This document shows, in pieces, positions 18,792 through 28,653 of a DNA stretch of 64,000 nucleotides. The DNA is taken from NCBI GenBank assembly GCA_025210265.1, contig JAOASD010000015.1, positions 1 through 64,000 on the forward strand. Direction: 5' to 3'. The DNA comes from Pelagimonas sp. GTDB taxonomy: Bacteria > Pseudomonadota > Alphaproteobacteria > Rhodobacterales > Rhodobacteraceae. Position 1 is the first letter of the stretch. The number at the start of each line of letters is the position of its first letter. The position numbers and the translations under genes were made by a program. The notes under the pieces are model-generated. The model saw nothing but the letters and a program-made list of their open reading frames with translations. It did not search any database and was not told where the DNA came from.

Positions 18792-20390
18792 ATGACATTT
18801 GGACGGGTAAACCCGCAATTCCGGCTTGAAGATCAGGGGATCGAAGGGCTGGGCAATGTCTTTTACAACCTCATGGAGCCTGCGCTGATCGAAGCCGCGC
18901 TCAAGAAGGGCGAGGGCAGCCTGGGCAAGGGCGGGTCGTTCCTTGTGACCACCGGTCAGTTCACCGGCCGTTCGCCCAAAGACAAACATATCGTCAAAAC
19001 CGACAGTGTCGTCGACAACATCTGGTGGGAAAACAACCGCGCCCAAAGCCCCGAAGGCTTTGACGCGCTGCTCGCCGATATGCTCGAGCACATGAAGGGC
19101 AAAGATTATTACGTGCAGGATCTGGTGGGCGGTGCCGACCCGGCCAATGCCATCGACGTGCGCGTGATTTCCGAACTGGCATGGCACAACCTGTTCATCC
19201 GCCACATGCTGCGCCGCCCCGATCGCGAAGATCTGGACAGCTATGTGGCCGACTGGACCATCATCAACTGCCCCAGCTTCAAGGCCGACCCGGCCAAGCA
19301 TGACTGCCGCACCGAAACCGTGATCACGATGAACTTCGACAAGAAGATGATCCTGATCGCGAACACCGAATATGCCGGTGAGAACAAGAAATCGGTGTTC
19401 ACCCTGCTGAACTACCTGCTGCCGGAAAAAGGCATCATGCCGATGCACTGCTCGGCCAACCACGCCACTGGCAACCCGGTCGACACCGCCATCTTTTTCG
19501 GCCTGTCGGGCACTGGCAAAACCACCCTGTCCGCCGACCCCGATCGCACTCTGATCGGTGATGACGAACATGGCTGGTCTGACCGCGGCACCTTCAACTT
19601 TGAGGGCGGCTGCTACGCCAAGACCATCAACCTCTCTGCCGATGCAGAGCCGGAGATCTACGCGACCACCGAAAAATTCGGCACCGTGATCGAAAACATG
19701 GTCTTTGACGAAGACACCCGTGATCTTGATTTCGAAGATGACAGCCTGACCGCCAACATGCGCTGCGCCTACCCGCTGCACTATATCAGCAACGCGTCCA
19801 AGACCGCGCTGGGTGGCCACCCCAAGAACATCATCATGCTGACCTGTGACGCATTTGGTGTTCTGCCTCCGATCGCGCGTCTGACCCCGGCCCAGGCGAT
19901 GTATCACTTCCTCTCGGGCTTCACCTCCAAGGTGGCGGGCACCGAGCGCGGCGTGACCGAGCCCGAGCCCACTTTCTCCACCTGCTTTGGCGCGCCCTTC
20001 ATGCCGCGTCGCCCCGAAGCCTATGGCAACCTGCTGCGCGACAAGATCGCCAAGCATGGGGCAACCTGCTGGCTGGTCAACACCGGCTGGACCGGCGGCG
20101 CCTATGGCGAAGGTTCGCGGATGCCGATCCGAGCAACCCGCGCCCTGCTGACCGCCGCGCTGAACGGCTCGCTGAACAATGCTGAATTCCGCAAGGACGC
20201 GAATTTCGGCTTTGACGTGCCGGTGAAGGTCGAAGGTGTGGCAGAGCTGCTGCTGGACCCGCGCAAAACCTGGGACGACAAAGCGGCCTATGACGCACAG
20301 GCAGCCAAGCTGGTGCAGATGTTCGCCGACAACTTTGAACAATATGTTCCCTATATCGACGAAGACGTGAAAGCCGTGGCCATCGGCTGA
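18792..20390 (+). CDS. pckA: Phosphoenolpyruvate carboxykinase (ATP)
   Basis: 532 residues of the ATP-dependent type, converting oxaloacetate and ATP to PEP, CO2 and ADP in gluconeogenesis. Visible signatures are the P-loop [16 protein letters not shown], the metal-binding region [20 protein letters not shown], and [14 protein letters not shown] near the C-terminus. The ATG at 18792 follows gacaggag and begins [16 protein letters not shown], the usual start, so the upstream 27 codons of open frame are not coding. A strong terminator follows. Its position beside ChvGI and the PTS is conserved in alphaproteobacteria. Confidence 0.97.
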   Translation: MTFGRVNPQFRLEDQGIEGLGNVFYNLMEPALIEAALKKGEGSLGKGGSFLVTTGQFTGRSPKDKHIVKTDSVVDNIWWENNRAQSPEGFDALLADMLEHMKGKDYYVQDLVGGADPANAIDVRVISELAWHNLFIRHMLRRPDREDLDSYVADWTIINCPSFKADPAKHDCRTETVITMNFDKKMILIANTEYAGENKKSVFTLLNYLLPEKGIMPMHCSANHATGNPVDTAIFFGLSGTGKTTLSADPDRTLIGDDEHGWSDRGTFNFEGGCYAKTINLSADAEPEIYATTEKFGTVIENMVFDEDTRDLDFEDDSLTANMRCAYPLHYISNASKTALGGHPKNIIMLTCDAFGVLPPIARLTPAQAMYHFLSGFTSKVAGTERGVTEPEPTFSTCFGAPFMPRRPEAYGNLLRDKIAKHGATCWLVNTGWTGGAYGEGSRMPIRATRALLTAALNGSLNNAEFRKDANFGFDVPVKVEGVAELLLDPRKTWDDKAAYDAQAAKLVQMFADNFEQYVPYIDEDVKAVAIG

Positions 20391-20430
20391 TGCGACCGGC
20401 CCGCGCCGCGGGCCATCGTCACCAGATCAG

Positions 20431-20464
20431 CCCCCTTTGCTGCGCGCAGAGGGGGTTTTTCTTT
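20431..20464 (+). terminator. Rho-independent terminator of pckA
   Basis: ccccct/aggggg stem with a GC-rich 13-base loop, followed by tttttcttt, 40 bases after the pckA stop. Confidence 0.88.
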
Positions 20465-20541
20465 GCCCTGTTTCCGATAGATCCTGAGAGCCGCGGGCTG
20501 TTCAGAGGGGCCTGACCTCAGACATTCTCAGATAGTCTAAG

Positions 20542-20609
20542 CCCGCCTTCGGGCAATTTTAAGCGCGCCCGCCTTCGGACAGTTTTATGCGCGTCCGCCT
20601 TCGGACGAC
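20542..20609. repeat. 26-bp tandem repeat at the 3' end of yqgE, 2.6 units
   Basis: Units start at 20542, 20568 and 20594 with a period of 26. Each carries a small hairpin (cccgccttcggg or gtccgccttcggac). The unit nearest the gene includes the last yqgE codons, and read on the minus strand the copies repeat the codons for SEGGRA and the stop. This is the same arrangement as at 2537-2709, where repeats reiterate the end of a minus-strand gene. Confidence 0.85.
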
Positions 20610-21166
20610 AACGCCAGCGCCGCCACCCCCAGCGTTTCCAGCGCCGCTTCCCATTTGCCCTCATCCGGCAGATCGAACACAAGTTCAGCCGCCCCATCAC
20701 AGACCAGCCAGGCGTTCTGGGCCAGCTCGCTTTCCAGCTGCCCCGCCCCCCAGCCCGCATAGCCCAGCGCCATCATCCACTTGCTTGGACCTTCACCGCG
20801 CCCCAGTTCCTCTAGAATGTCCAGCGTCGCGGTCATGTGGATGCCCTCCAGCACCTGCACCGTGGTCATGGCCGAGGCATAATCCCCAGAATGCAGCACA
20901 AAGCCCCGCCCCATTTCGACCGGGCCGCCAAAATAGACCGCGCATTGCGACAGATCCGCCACCGGCTCAATAGAGAGCTGCGACAACAGCCCCGGCATAT
21001 CCACATCCTTGCTGGGTTTATTGATGATCAGGCCCATCGCGCCTTCGTCCGAATGGTCGCACAAAAACACCACCGAATGATCAAAGCGCGGATCGCCCAT
21101 GCCCGGCATCGCAATCAGCATCCGCCCTGTCAGATTGGTGGTTCCGGCCTTGGTGGTTGGCAACAT
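20585..21166 (-). CDS. yqgE: YqgE/AlgH family protein
   Basis: 193 residues from MLPTTKAG. The core LTGRMLIAMPGMGDPRFDHS, DEGAMGLIINKP and the later GYAGWGAGQLESEL are characteristic of UPF0301/AlgH, a conserved family of unsettled function that was linked to alginate regulation in Pseudomonas. Upstream in-frame ATGs (13 and 25 codons earlier) exist, but the chosen start matches the family's usual length of about 185-195. Its last codons overlap the 26-bp repeat. It is convergent with pckA and divergent from the DsbD-like gene. Confidence 0.93.
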   Translation of the reverse strand: MLPTTKAGTTNLTGRMLIAMPGMGDPRFDHSVVFLCDHSDEGAMGLIINKPSKDVDMPGLLSQLSIEPVADLSQCAVYFGGPVEMGRGFVLHSGDYASAMTTVQVLEGIHMTATLDILEELGRGEGPSKWMMALGYAGWGAGQLESELAQNAWLVCDGAAELVFDLPDEGKWEAALETLGVAALALSSEGGRA

Positions 21167-21323
21167 CCTGAAATTAACCTTTTTGCGATAAGATCTCTCC
21201 ACCATGGCGCGCCACGCGGCCATGAGCAAGGGGCAGGACACCCTGTCACCGCAGCGCCGCGCACACGGCGGTATCTCTGGAACGTGACTTTCAATTCAGC
21301 AGCAAAAAGGCCATTTCAAACGC

Positions 21324-22139
21324 ATGACACGTATTTCGGCCCTTTTCGCGGCGGCGCTTGCCCTCGCCATGCCCGCCCTGCCTCAGTCTGCGCAGGCGGA
21401 AAATTTCGACGATGCGATCCAGGCAGAGCTGCGCCCCGGCTGGCGCCTGCCCGATGGGGATCACATGGCCGCCCTGCATCTGACCCTGGCCCCCGGCTGG
21501 AAAACCTATTGGCGCGCCCCCGGCGATGCGGGCATTCCGCCCCGCTTTGACTGGCGGGGCAACGGGGCCGGGCAGGTTCAGGTCATGTGGCCCACGCCAC
21601 ATGTGTTTTACCAGTCCGACATGCGCTCTATCGGCTATGAGGGGGACGTCATCCTGCCGATCCGCGTGTCCCCGCGCCGGGATGGGCAGAACATCACGTT
21701 GCGCGGCACTGTCGATCTGGGCATCTGCAAAGACATCTGCCTGCCGCACAGCATCAGCGTGTCCGCCCAATTGCCCGCCAAAGCCGGGAAACCCGACCCG
21801 ATGATTGCCGCCGCCATGGTCGATATGCCGCTGACAAGGTCCGAAGCGCAGGTTGGCAAAATGCGCTGTGACATTCGTGCCGCCAAAGATGGGCTGCGCC
21901 TGACCGCCCGCATCGACATGCCCCGCATGGGCGGAGGGGCCCCGGAAACCGTGATCGAAACGGCGGATCCGCAGATCTGGGTGGCGCAGCCACAGGCCTA
22001 TTGGCAGGACGGCCAACTGGTCGCCCACACGCAGATGGCCCATGCAGAGGGCAGTGTCTTTGCGCTGGATCGCTCTGGTGTGCGGGTCACTGTGTTCGGA
22101 CGTGGACAGGCCGTTGATATTCAGGGCTGCGACAGCTGA
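21324..22139 (+). CDS. Periplasmic protein with a DsbD N-terminal-like domain
   Basis: 271 residues with a cleavable signal peptide (MTRISALFAAALALAMPALP...AQA). The mature part resembles the first periplasmic domain of DsbD/ScsB: HLTLAPGWKTYWRAPGDAG, then a Cys pair in LGICKDICLPH that would be the redox-active or partner-binding disulfide. The membrane and thioredoxin-like domains of DsbD are absent, so this would be a stand-alone domain that exchanges disulfides with, or binds, another carrier. Its 3' end overlaps the convergent RND gene by 19 bases. I infer a role in periplasmic thiol redox without knowing the partner. Confidence 0.82.
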   Translation: MTRISALFAAALALAMPALPQSAQAENFDDAIQAELRPGWRLPDGDHMAALHLTLAPGWKTYWRAPGDAGIPPRFDWRGNGAGQVQVMWPTPHVFYQSDMRSIGYEGDVILPIRVSPRRDGQNITLRGTVDLGICKDICLPHSISVSAQLPAKAGKPDPMIAAAMVDMPLTRSEAQVGKMRCDIRAAKDGLRLTARIDMPRMGGGAPETVIETADPQIWVAQPQAYWQDGQLVAHTQMAHAEGSVFALDRSGVRVTVFGRGQAVDIQGCDS

Positions 22140-25100
22140 TCCGCACCACGCCCCCCGTTACGCCAGCGGATCACCCCCAGCGACAGCGCAGCGATCAGAT
22201 ACATGCCCAGCGCCAGCACCGCACTGCCCGCCACAAACAGCAGAAACGCGGCCTGTAGCGGCGTCAGCGCCGCCAGTTCCGGCAGGGCCAACGGCGGCCA
22301 CAGCCCGCCCTGCCAGCCGACATGGCCCAGCGTCAGCGCCAGCCACGCCACAGTTGCCAACGCGCCCAGCCACAGCCATCCCCGCAGCGCCAGCACTCGG
22401 AACCGCAACCCCCGGCGCAAGGCCAGGATCAACCGCCGCGCGTCTTCTTGCATGGCGACCAGCGCGGGCACGACCAAAAGCACCAGCAACATGCCAAAAC
22501 CCAACCCGTAAACCAGCGTGATCACCGTGGGTTTCAGGAACTCTGCCTGGCTGGACCCCTCATATAGCAGCGGTGCCAGCCCCAGAACCGTGGTCGCCGT
22601 GGTCAAAAACACTGGGCGCAAGCGATCCGCCGCGCCGTCAATGATCGACGGAACAATCCCCCGATCCCGGCCATACGCGTCAATCTGAGTGACCAACACA
22701 ATGGAATCATTGATGATGATGCCCGTCATGCCCAACAGGCCCACCACCGTGAACATGCTCAGCGGCACCTCCCACAGGGCATGGCCCCAGATCGTGCCGA
22801 CAAAGCCAAACGGAATGATCGCCATCACCACCAACGGGCGCGTCCAGCTGGCGAAAACCCAGGACAGCACCAGGTAAATCCCCGCAAGGGCCAGGATCAG
22901 CCCGGTCCGGGCCTCCTTCAGGAATGTGTCTTCCTGTTCGCTCAGCCCGGCCAGCCGGTATTCTACCTGACGGGCGCTGGCGATGCCGGGCAGAATGTCC
23001 TCTTCTAACGCGCGGTTGATCTCACTCGCGCGGGCTGGATCGTCCTCGGAAATATCGCCAGTCACGGAAATCAACCGAATCCCGTTTTCGCGCCGCACCG
23101 TGCTAAAGCCCGCCCGCTGGGTCACACTGACAATATCCGCCAGCGGGACGTAATGGCCCGCCGGGGTGCGCATCTGGCTGCGTTCCAGAAAATCCGCGGT
23201 CAACTCGTCCTTGGGCAGTTCCACCATGATCGACGCGCTGCGTGGTCCCACCGGATAGGTAGCGGCTTCGATCCCGCCCAGCCGGTTGCGCAGAACCCGC
23301 CCCAGCCCATCAATATCAAAGCCCAGCGCCTGCCCCTGCGGGGTCAGTTCAAGGATCAGCTCCTGCTTGTCATAGGCCAGGTTGTCCTCGACCGCGGACA
23401 CTTCGGGAAAGCGCGCCAGCGCCTCTTTCAGATCTTCCGATGCGGATTTCAGCAAGTCCGCGCTGCTGCCATAAAACTGCACATCCAACGCATCCCCCCC
23501 AGGGCCAGAGCGCCAGCCCCGAAAGGAAATCACCTCGGTCAGCGGATGGCGCGGGGCGCTTTCCTGCAGTTCACCAACAAAGGCAAAGCTGGAATAGGAG
23601 CGCAGGTCGCGGTCGATCAGCTCGATCGAAATCCCGCCCAGCTGATCCGCATCCTTTGTATCGGTCCCCGCCAGCCCGCGCCCGGCATTGCCGCCGACCT
23701 CGGCCAGCACATAGACCAGCGGGTTCAGACCATGGCGTTTCTCATACTCGCGCCCCAGATCTTCGGCCGCCTGCTGCAGCAGGCGCATCTGGGCTAGCGT
23801 GTCTTCGCGCGTGGCACCGGGGGCCATGGCGAAATTGCCCGTGACGCTAGAGCGTTCCGGCGCGTTAAAGAACCGCCACTGCACATCGCCCCGGATGAAC
23901 AGGGCGATCTGGCTGGCCAGCGCCAGAATGGCCACAGCAAACACCAGATAGCGCGCGGTGATCACGCCGCGCATAAAGGGGCGGAACAGGGTTTCACGCA
24001 CCCAGACAAAGCCGCGATTGACCAGGAAAGACGCCATGTCGATGCCCTGATCCGACATCACCCGCAGCAACGCCGCCCGCCGGGGCGACACCACCAACCC
24101 CAACAGCAACACCCCCAGCGCCGCACCAAACAAGGGCAGCGCAAAGGCCAGCGGAGCCTGGACAGCGGCCTGTTTCACACCCCGCGCAGCATCGACCCAA
24201 GCGACAAGCGGGCCGCCCATATCCGGCCATAGCGCCAAGATCCCGGCCCCCATGCCCGACAGCGCCAGCCCAGCCAGCCCCACCGCCAATGCGCCAACCA
24301 ATGCGGCGCATATCCCAGCCAAAGCCACCCGCCACAGGCTGAAGCCAAGACGCACGCGCGGTTTCAACGCATGGGCCATGTGGTTGGGCAGGATCAGGAA
24401 ACATTCGACCAGCGAGGCCAGCAGCACGACAATCACCGTGAACGGGATCGACCCGATCAGGTCTCCGAACCGGCCACCAATCGCGGCCAATCCGAAAAAG
24501 GCGATCACCGTGGTCAACGTGGCCGAAAACACCGGCAACGCCATACGCTGCGCTGCGGATTCCGCTGCCTCGAACGGGCCCAGCCCCTGCCGCGACAGGT
24601 GGTCCGCGTGTTCACCCACAACAATCGCATCATCGACCACAATCCCAAGCGTGATGATCAAAGCAAACAGCGAGATCATGTTGATCGTCATACCAAAGGC
24701 ATACATCAGCGCGATGGTCGCCATCAGCGCCGTCGGGATCCCCGCAGCCACCCAGAACGCCGTCCGCGCATTCAGGAACAGGAACAGCAGGCCCACCACC
24801 AGAACCAACCCCATGGCGGCGTTGTCGACAAGGATGTTCAGACGGTCAGTGATGGCCTCTGCCCGTGTGCGGATCAGCTCGATCCGGGTGCCTTCGGGCA
24901 GGGTCGCGCTGACATCTGCGGCCAGCTCTTCGACAATGCCCTGAATGCCAATCGCATCGCCGCGGTCGCTGCGATCCACGCGGATCGAAATGGCCGGGTT
25001 GTCCCCGACAAAATAGCTGCGCGCGCGGTCGATCCCTTCGACGCGGATCTGCGCGATTTCGCCAATCGTCAGCTTGGACCCATCGGGGTTAGAACGCAGC

Positions 25101-25837
25101 ACGATGGAGGCCAGATCATCCGCACCACGCTTTTCCACACCAGTCCGCACACGTGTTCCGGTGCCGCCCACATCGCCCGCCGGATCGGCGTCGACTTCGG
25201 CCGCAATGGCCGTGGCGATCTGGGCCATGGTCACGTCAAAGGCGATCAGATTGCGCGCAGGCACCTCGATCACGGTCTGCGGCGCGGCCAGCCCCCGGAT
25301 CGTGGTCCGTGTCACGCCCTCGGCAAAAAGCCGCACGATAAATTCATCGGCAAAGCGCGCCAGCTGGTCCACACCAACCGGGCCTGTGATCACCACATCG
25401 GTCACACGGTCCCGCCACACGCCGCGCCGCACCGACGGGTCATCGACATCTTCGGGCAGGCCGGTCACACCATCCACGGCATTCTGCACATCCTGCGCCG
25501 CGCGGGCCATGTCCCAGTCTGGCTCAAATTCCAGCCGCATGGTGGCGCGCCCCTCGCGCGAAGTGCTTGCGCTGCTTTCCACCCCTTCAACCGCCAGCAA
25601 GGCCGGTTCCATGATCTGCACAATTGCGGCGTCCACGTCCTCCGCCCCGGCGCCGTCCCAGGTGACGCTGACCGTCACATTGTCGATGATCACATCGGGG
25701 AAAAACTGCGCCCGCATATTGGGCAACGCCATCATTCCGGCGATCAGAAAAATCGCCAAAACCAGATTGGCCAGCGTCGGGTGGCGCGCGAAATGACTAA
25801 GAATGCCCCCTGCTCCGCCTGCCTTCAACCGCGCCAT
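22121..25837 (-). CDS. RND family efflux transporter permease, unusually long
   Basis: 1238 residues, about 200 more than a typical AcrB-like pump. The N-terminal helix and MRAQFFPDVIIDNVTVSVTW start, the TM4 region with GIVVDDAIVVGEHADHL (proton-relay aspartates) and GMTGIIINDSIVLVTQ in the second half identify the RND fold. Extra length comes from additional hydrophobic segments in the middle (around residues 500-600, e.g. GALAVGLAGLALSGMGAGIL) and after the last conserved helix (LRGWLWLGALATVAWLALTL). The adaptor gene lies 3 bases upstream; no outer membrane factor is encoded nearby. The substrate is unknown. Confidence 0.93.
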   Translation of the reverse strand: MARLKAGGAGGILSHFARHPTLANLVLAIFLIAGMMALPNMRAQFFPDVIIDNVTVSVTWDGAGAEDVDAAIVQIMEPALLAVEGVESSASTSREGRATMRLEFEPDWDMARAAQDVQNAVDGVTGLPEDVDDPSVRRGVWRDRVTDVVITGPVGVDQLARFADEFIVRLFAEGVTRTTIRGLAAPQTVIEVPARNLIAFDVTMAQIATAIAAEVDADPAGDVGGTGTRVRTGVEKRGADDLASIVLRSNPDGSKLTIGEIAQIRVEGIDRARSYFVGDNPAISIRVDRSDRGDAIGIQGIVEELAADVSATLPEGTRIELIRTRAEAITDRLNILVDNAAMGLVLVVGLLFLFLNARTAFWVAAGIPTALMATIALMYAFGMTINMISLFALIITLGIVVDDAIVVGEHADHLSRQGLGPFEAAESAAQRMALPVFSATLTTVIAFFGLAAIGGRFGDLIGSIPFTVIVVLLASLVECFLILPNHMAHALKPRVRLGFSLWRVALAGICAALVGALAVGLAGLALSGMGAGILALWPDMGGPLVAWVDAARGVKQAAVQAPLAFALPLFGAALGVLLLGLVVSPRRAALLRVMSDQGIDMASFLVNRGFVWVRETLFRPFMRGVITARYLVFAVAILALASQIALFIRGDVQWRFFNAPERSSVTGNFAMAPGATREDTLAQMRLLQQAAEDLGREYEKRHGLNPLVYVLAEVGGNAGRGLAGTDTKDADQLGGISIELIDRDLRSYSSFAFVGELQESAPRHPLTEVISFRGWRSGPGGDALDVQFYGSSADLLKSASEDLKEALARFPEVSAVEDNLAYDKQELILELTPQGQALGFDIDGLGRVLRNRLGGIEAATYPVGPRSASIMVELPKDELTADFLERSQMRTPAGHYVPLADIVSVTQRAGFSTVRRENGIRLISVTGDISEDDPARASEINRALEEDILPGIASARQVEYRLAGLSEQEDTFLKEARTGLILALAGIYLVLSWVFASWTRPLVVMAIIPFGFVGTIWGHALWEVPLSMFTVVGLLGMTGIIINDSIVLVTQIDAYGRDRGIVPSIIDGAADRLRPVFLTTATTVLGLAPLLYEGSSQAEFLKPTVITLVYGLGFGMLLVLLVVPALVAMQEDARRLILALRRGLRFRVLALRGWLWLGALATVAWLALTLGHVGWQGGLWPPLALPELAALTPLQAAFLLFVAGSAVLALGMYLIAALSLGVIRWRNGGRGADQLSQP

Positions 25838-25840
25838 GGC

Positions 25841-27298
25841 TTAGCCCCCCATCCGAGATTCGATGCGCTGCACGGTTGCAGCGGGCACCTTGTCCTTTTG
25901 CAAAGTCTCCAGCAGGCGGCGTTTGCGATCTGCGGGCATCCGCTGGTTCGCTTCGACAAACGCAACCAGCCGGGCGCGCCGCGCGGCGCTGAGCTCCAGC
26001 ATTTCGGGCGCAACAGGCGCACGGGCTGCCGCGCCACGCAGCGGGTTCACGCGGATCCCCGCGCCCAGCAGCGGGGTGCGCTCTGCGACGACCTCGCGCC
26101 CGGACAGGGCTGGACTGCGCACCAGAACCTCATCCCCCTGACGGCGCAGCAGCGTGACGGTGACCTCTTCCAGCCGGTTTTCGGCCCCGATGGCCAGCAC
26201 CTGATTGGCGGCATTCAGCGCCGTGGCCGGCAGGCGGGCGACAAAATTCAACGGGGCCTCTTCGATCGACACGGTGACGAAATCGCCGGGTTTGAAGCCC
26301 CGCGCCGAGGTCAGCGTCGCAAAGATCAGACGCCCGGTCTGCCCTTCCCCCACGGCTGCGCCATCGCGAGAAATCACCCCCTGCGCGGTGATGTCCGTAC
26401 CAAACACATCCAGCGCCACCGTCACCGGAGCCGGGCGCAGCTGGCCCTGCGCATCCAGCTGGCGCGCATATTCCAGGGTCGACACACGAAACGCCACTTC
26501 CAACGCCTCTGGATCGACCAGCTGGGCCAGGCGTTCATTGGCAGAAACCAGACGCCCCGCCACCACAGCCACATCGGACAAAGTCCCCGCAAATTCAGCA
26601 CGAATTTCCGTATCGGCCAGATTGCGGCGCGCTTCGTCCAGGCTGATCTGGCTGCGTTTCAGACGGGTGGCCGCCTGATCAATCCGCGCCTCGGCACTGG
26701 CCACCGCCTGCCTGCGGTTCAGCACCGCCTGCCGGGCCGTGGACAGGGCCAGCTCGGCGGTTTCAACCGCCGCAGCCGTGCCCACATTGCGCGCAGCCAG
26801 ATCCTGCTGTCGCTGAAGAGCCTTTTCCCGCAGCCCAGCCTGATCCTGCGCAGCGGTCTGTTCATCCTGCGCCAGAAAAAGCGCGCGATCCGCCTCGCGC
26901 ACCTCGGCCTGAGCATCCAGCAAATCGCTTTCTGCCCGTGCCAAAGCGGCCTCGGCATCCGCCGGATCAATCCGCGCCAAAAGCTGCCCTGCCGCGACCC
27001 GCCCACCTTCGACAAAGGCGGGATCCAGATCGACCAGCGCCCCGGCACTGGCCGCGCGCAATTCCAGACTGCGGCGGCTCTGCACTTCGCCAAAGGCGGT
27101 CAGCAGCGGGATTTCCATACCAGGATCGACCGCGACCACATTCACAGCAAAGACCCGTTCAGACACACGCGGCAGGCGCGGTTCCTGGGCCATGCGTGCC
27201 TGTACCGCGTCCCGAATTGTCAGCCCGGCATAGGCCATCACCCCCAGAGTCAGGGCCATCAGGAACAATCCTGTCAGGGTCTTGCGCAGGAATCGCAT
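25841..27298 (-). CDS. RND efflux periplasmic adaptor (membrane fusion protein)
   Basis: 485 residues with an N-terminal helix (LTGLFLMALTLGVMAYAGLT). The lipoyl-like halves are seen at GEVQSRRSLELRAASAGALV and ADTEIRAEFAGTLSDVAVVAG and flank a long alpha-hairpin with heptad-like Glu/Ala/Arg repeats. The protein is longer than the usual 370-400, with a C-terminal extension (LSAARRARLVAFVEANQRMP and on) that looks helical and charged. It pairs with the permease gene 3 bases downstream. Confidence 0.92.
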   Translation of the reverse strand: MRFLRKTLTGLFLMALTLGVMAYAGLTIRDAVQARMAQEPRLPRVSERVFAVNVVAVDPGMEIPLLTAFGEVQSRRSLELRAASAGALVDLDPAFVEGGRVAAGQLLARIDPADAEAALARAESDLLDAQAEVREADRALFLAQDEQTAAQDQAGLREKALQRQQDLAARNVGTAAAVETAELALSTARQAVLNRRQAVASAEARIDQAATRLKRSQISLDEARRNLADTEIRAEFAGTLSDVAVVAGRLVSANERLAQLVDPEALEVAFRVSTLEYARQLDAQGQLRPAPVTVALDVFGTDITAQGVISRDGAAVGEGQTGRLIFATLTSARGFKPGDFVTVSIEEAPLNFVARLPATALNAANQVLAIGAENRLEEVTVTLLRRQGDEVLVRSPALSGREVVAERTPLLGAGIRVNPLRGAAARAPVAPEMLELSAARRARLVAFVEANQRMPADRKRRLLETLQKDKVPAATVQRIESRMGG

Positions 27299-27411
27299 GG
27301 CTTTGGCTCTCCGTCCTGTTTTGGTCTGCGCGGTCCGGGCCGCGCCCGGCCTTGGCTATGTAAGATAGGGCGCGCAGCACACGCCTCTAGCGACTTACAC
27401 GCACAAGCCCG

Positions 27412-27954
27412 TCATTTCCGTCGCTGATGTTCGTCCAGACGCGGAAAAATTTCGACAAAATTGCAAGGCCGGTGGCGATAATCCAGCTGCCAGCGCAAAA
27501 TTTCATCCCAGGCGTCTTTGCACGCCCCGGTGCTGCCCGGAAGCGCAAACAGATAGGTGCCCCCGGCCACACCCCCTGTCGCGCGGCTTTGCACGGCGCT
27601 GGTGCCGATTTTCTGGAACGAGACCATGGTGAACACCGTGCCAAAAGCATCGATTTCTTTTTCATAAACATCGCGATGGGCCTCCACCGTGACATCGCGC
27701 CCGGTCAACCCGGTCCCGCCGGTGGAAATCACCACATCAACCTCGGGATCTGCGATCCAGGCGCGCAGCTGATCTGCGATCTGGGCACGCTCATCCCGGA
27801 TGATCTTGCGGTCTGCCAGGACATGCCCTGCGTCCGTCAGCCGCGCCTGCAACGTATCGCCCGAGCGATCCTGCGACAGATCCCGCGTGTCACTGACCGT
27901 CAGCACGGCGATTCGAACGGGGATGAATTCCTTGGACTCATCAATGCGGGACAT
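27412..27954 (-). CDS. moaB: Molybdenum cofactor biosynthesis protein MoaB
   Basis: 180 residues of the MoaB/MogA fold. Signatures are VLTVSDTRDLSQDRSGD, ISTGGTGLTGRDVT (the MPT-binding TGGTG loop) and LFALPGSTGACKDAWDEIL. It adenylylates molybdopterin before molybdate insertion. No other moa/moe gene is adjacent; the upstream LysE-type gene is only 72 bases away and in the same direction. Confidence 0.96.
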   Translation of the reverse strand: MSRIDESKEFIPVRIAVLTVSDTRDLSQDRSGDTLQARLTDAGHVLADRKIIRDERAQIADQLRAWIADPEVDVVISTGGTGLTGRDVTVEAHRDVYEKEIDAFGTVFTMVSFQKIGTSAVQSRATGGVAGGTYLFALPGSTGACKDAWDEILRWQLDYRHRPCNFVEIFPRLDEHQRRK

Positions 27955-28026
27955 GGCTCACCTCTGGTTTGGTCCGCCTATTGGATCGCGCCACCGCAGG
28001 ATTTGCAACCGCAGCTGGGGCCGCAC

Positions 28027-28653
28027 TCAGCCACGCGCGCCGCTGGCCAGTTTCAGCGCCAGCCCGGCAAAGATCGCCCCCGTGGCGCGATGCAGCCAGA
28101 CGCCGCCGCGCCCCGACAGCCATCCGCCCATACGCCCGGCCAATTGCCCCACCAAACCATTCACCAGCAGGCCGCCAAGCGCCATCACCACGCCAAAGAT
28201 CATGAATTGCAGCAGGATCGGGCGTGTCGGGTCAACGAATTGCGGCACAAAGGCGAGGATGAACAGGATCACTTTGGGATTGCTCAGATTGACGGCAAAG
28301 CCCTGCCACGCCGCACGTTTCGGGCTGAGCGCCTTGCCCGCGACCTCTCCGGCCTTGGCGCGAAACGCCTTCCAGGCGAGATACAACAGATAGGCCACGC
28401 CGATCCAGCGGATCAGTTCAAACATCCAGGGCGCGGCGGCCAGAAGCGCGCTAAGCCCCAACCCCGCCAGCAGCGAATGCACCAGCCCCCCGGCCGCGAC
28501 CCCGGCCGAAGCCGCCCAGCCCGCGCGCGCGCCGCCTTTTAGCCCCTGCGCCAGACAGAACATCATATCCGCGCCCGGCGTCAGGTTCAGCATCAAGGCC
28601 GCCGGGACAAAGCCCAGCAGAACAATCAGGTCGATCGGCAGATCTAAAAGCAT
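28027..28653 (-). CDS. LysE/RhtB family amino-acid exporter
   Basis: 208 residues with about six hydrophobic segments. The N-terminal signature FVPAALMLNLTPGADMMFCLAQG is typical of RhtB/LysE exporters, as is the NPKVILFILAFVPQFVDP segment. It would pump amino acids or their derivatives, most often homoserine lactone or threonine, out of the cell. It overlaps the 3' end of the small exported protein gene upstream by 10 bases, so the two are translationally linked. Confidence 0.9.
   Translation of the reverse strand: MLLDLPIDLIVLLGFVPAALMLNLTPGADMMFCLAQGLKGGARAGWAASAGVAAGGLVHSLLAGLGLSALLAAAPWMFELIRWIGVAYLLYLAWKAFRAKAGEVAGKALSPKRAAWQGFAVNLSNPKVILFILAFVPQFVDPTRPILLQFMIFGVVMALGGLLVNGLVGQLAGRMGGWLSGRGGVWLHRATGAIFAGLALKLASGARG

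Noticed and set aside
24371-27427. 1018-codon plus-strand open frame across the RND genes
   Set aside because: Antisense to two well supported genes and composed of His/Gln/Arg-rich sequence typical of GC-rich shadows.
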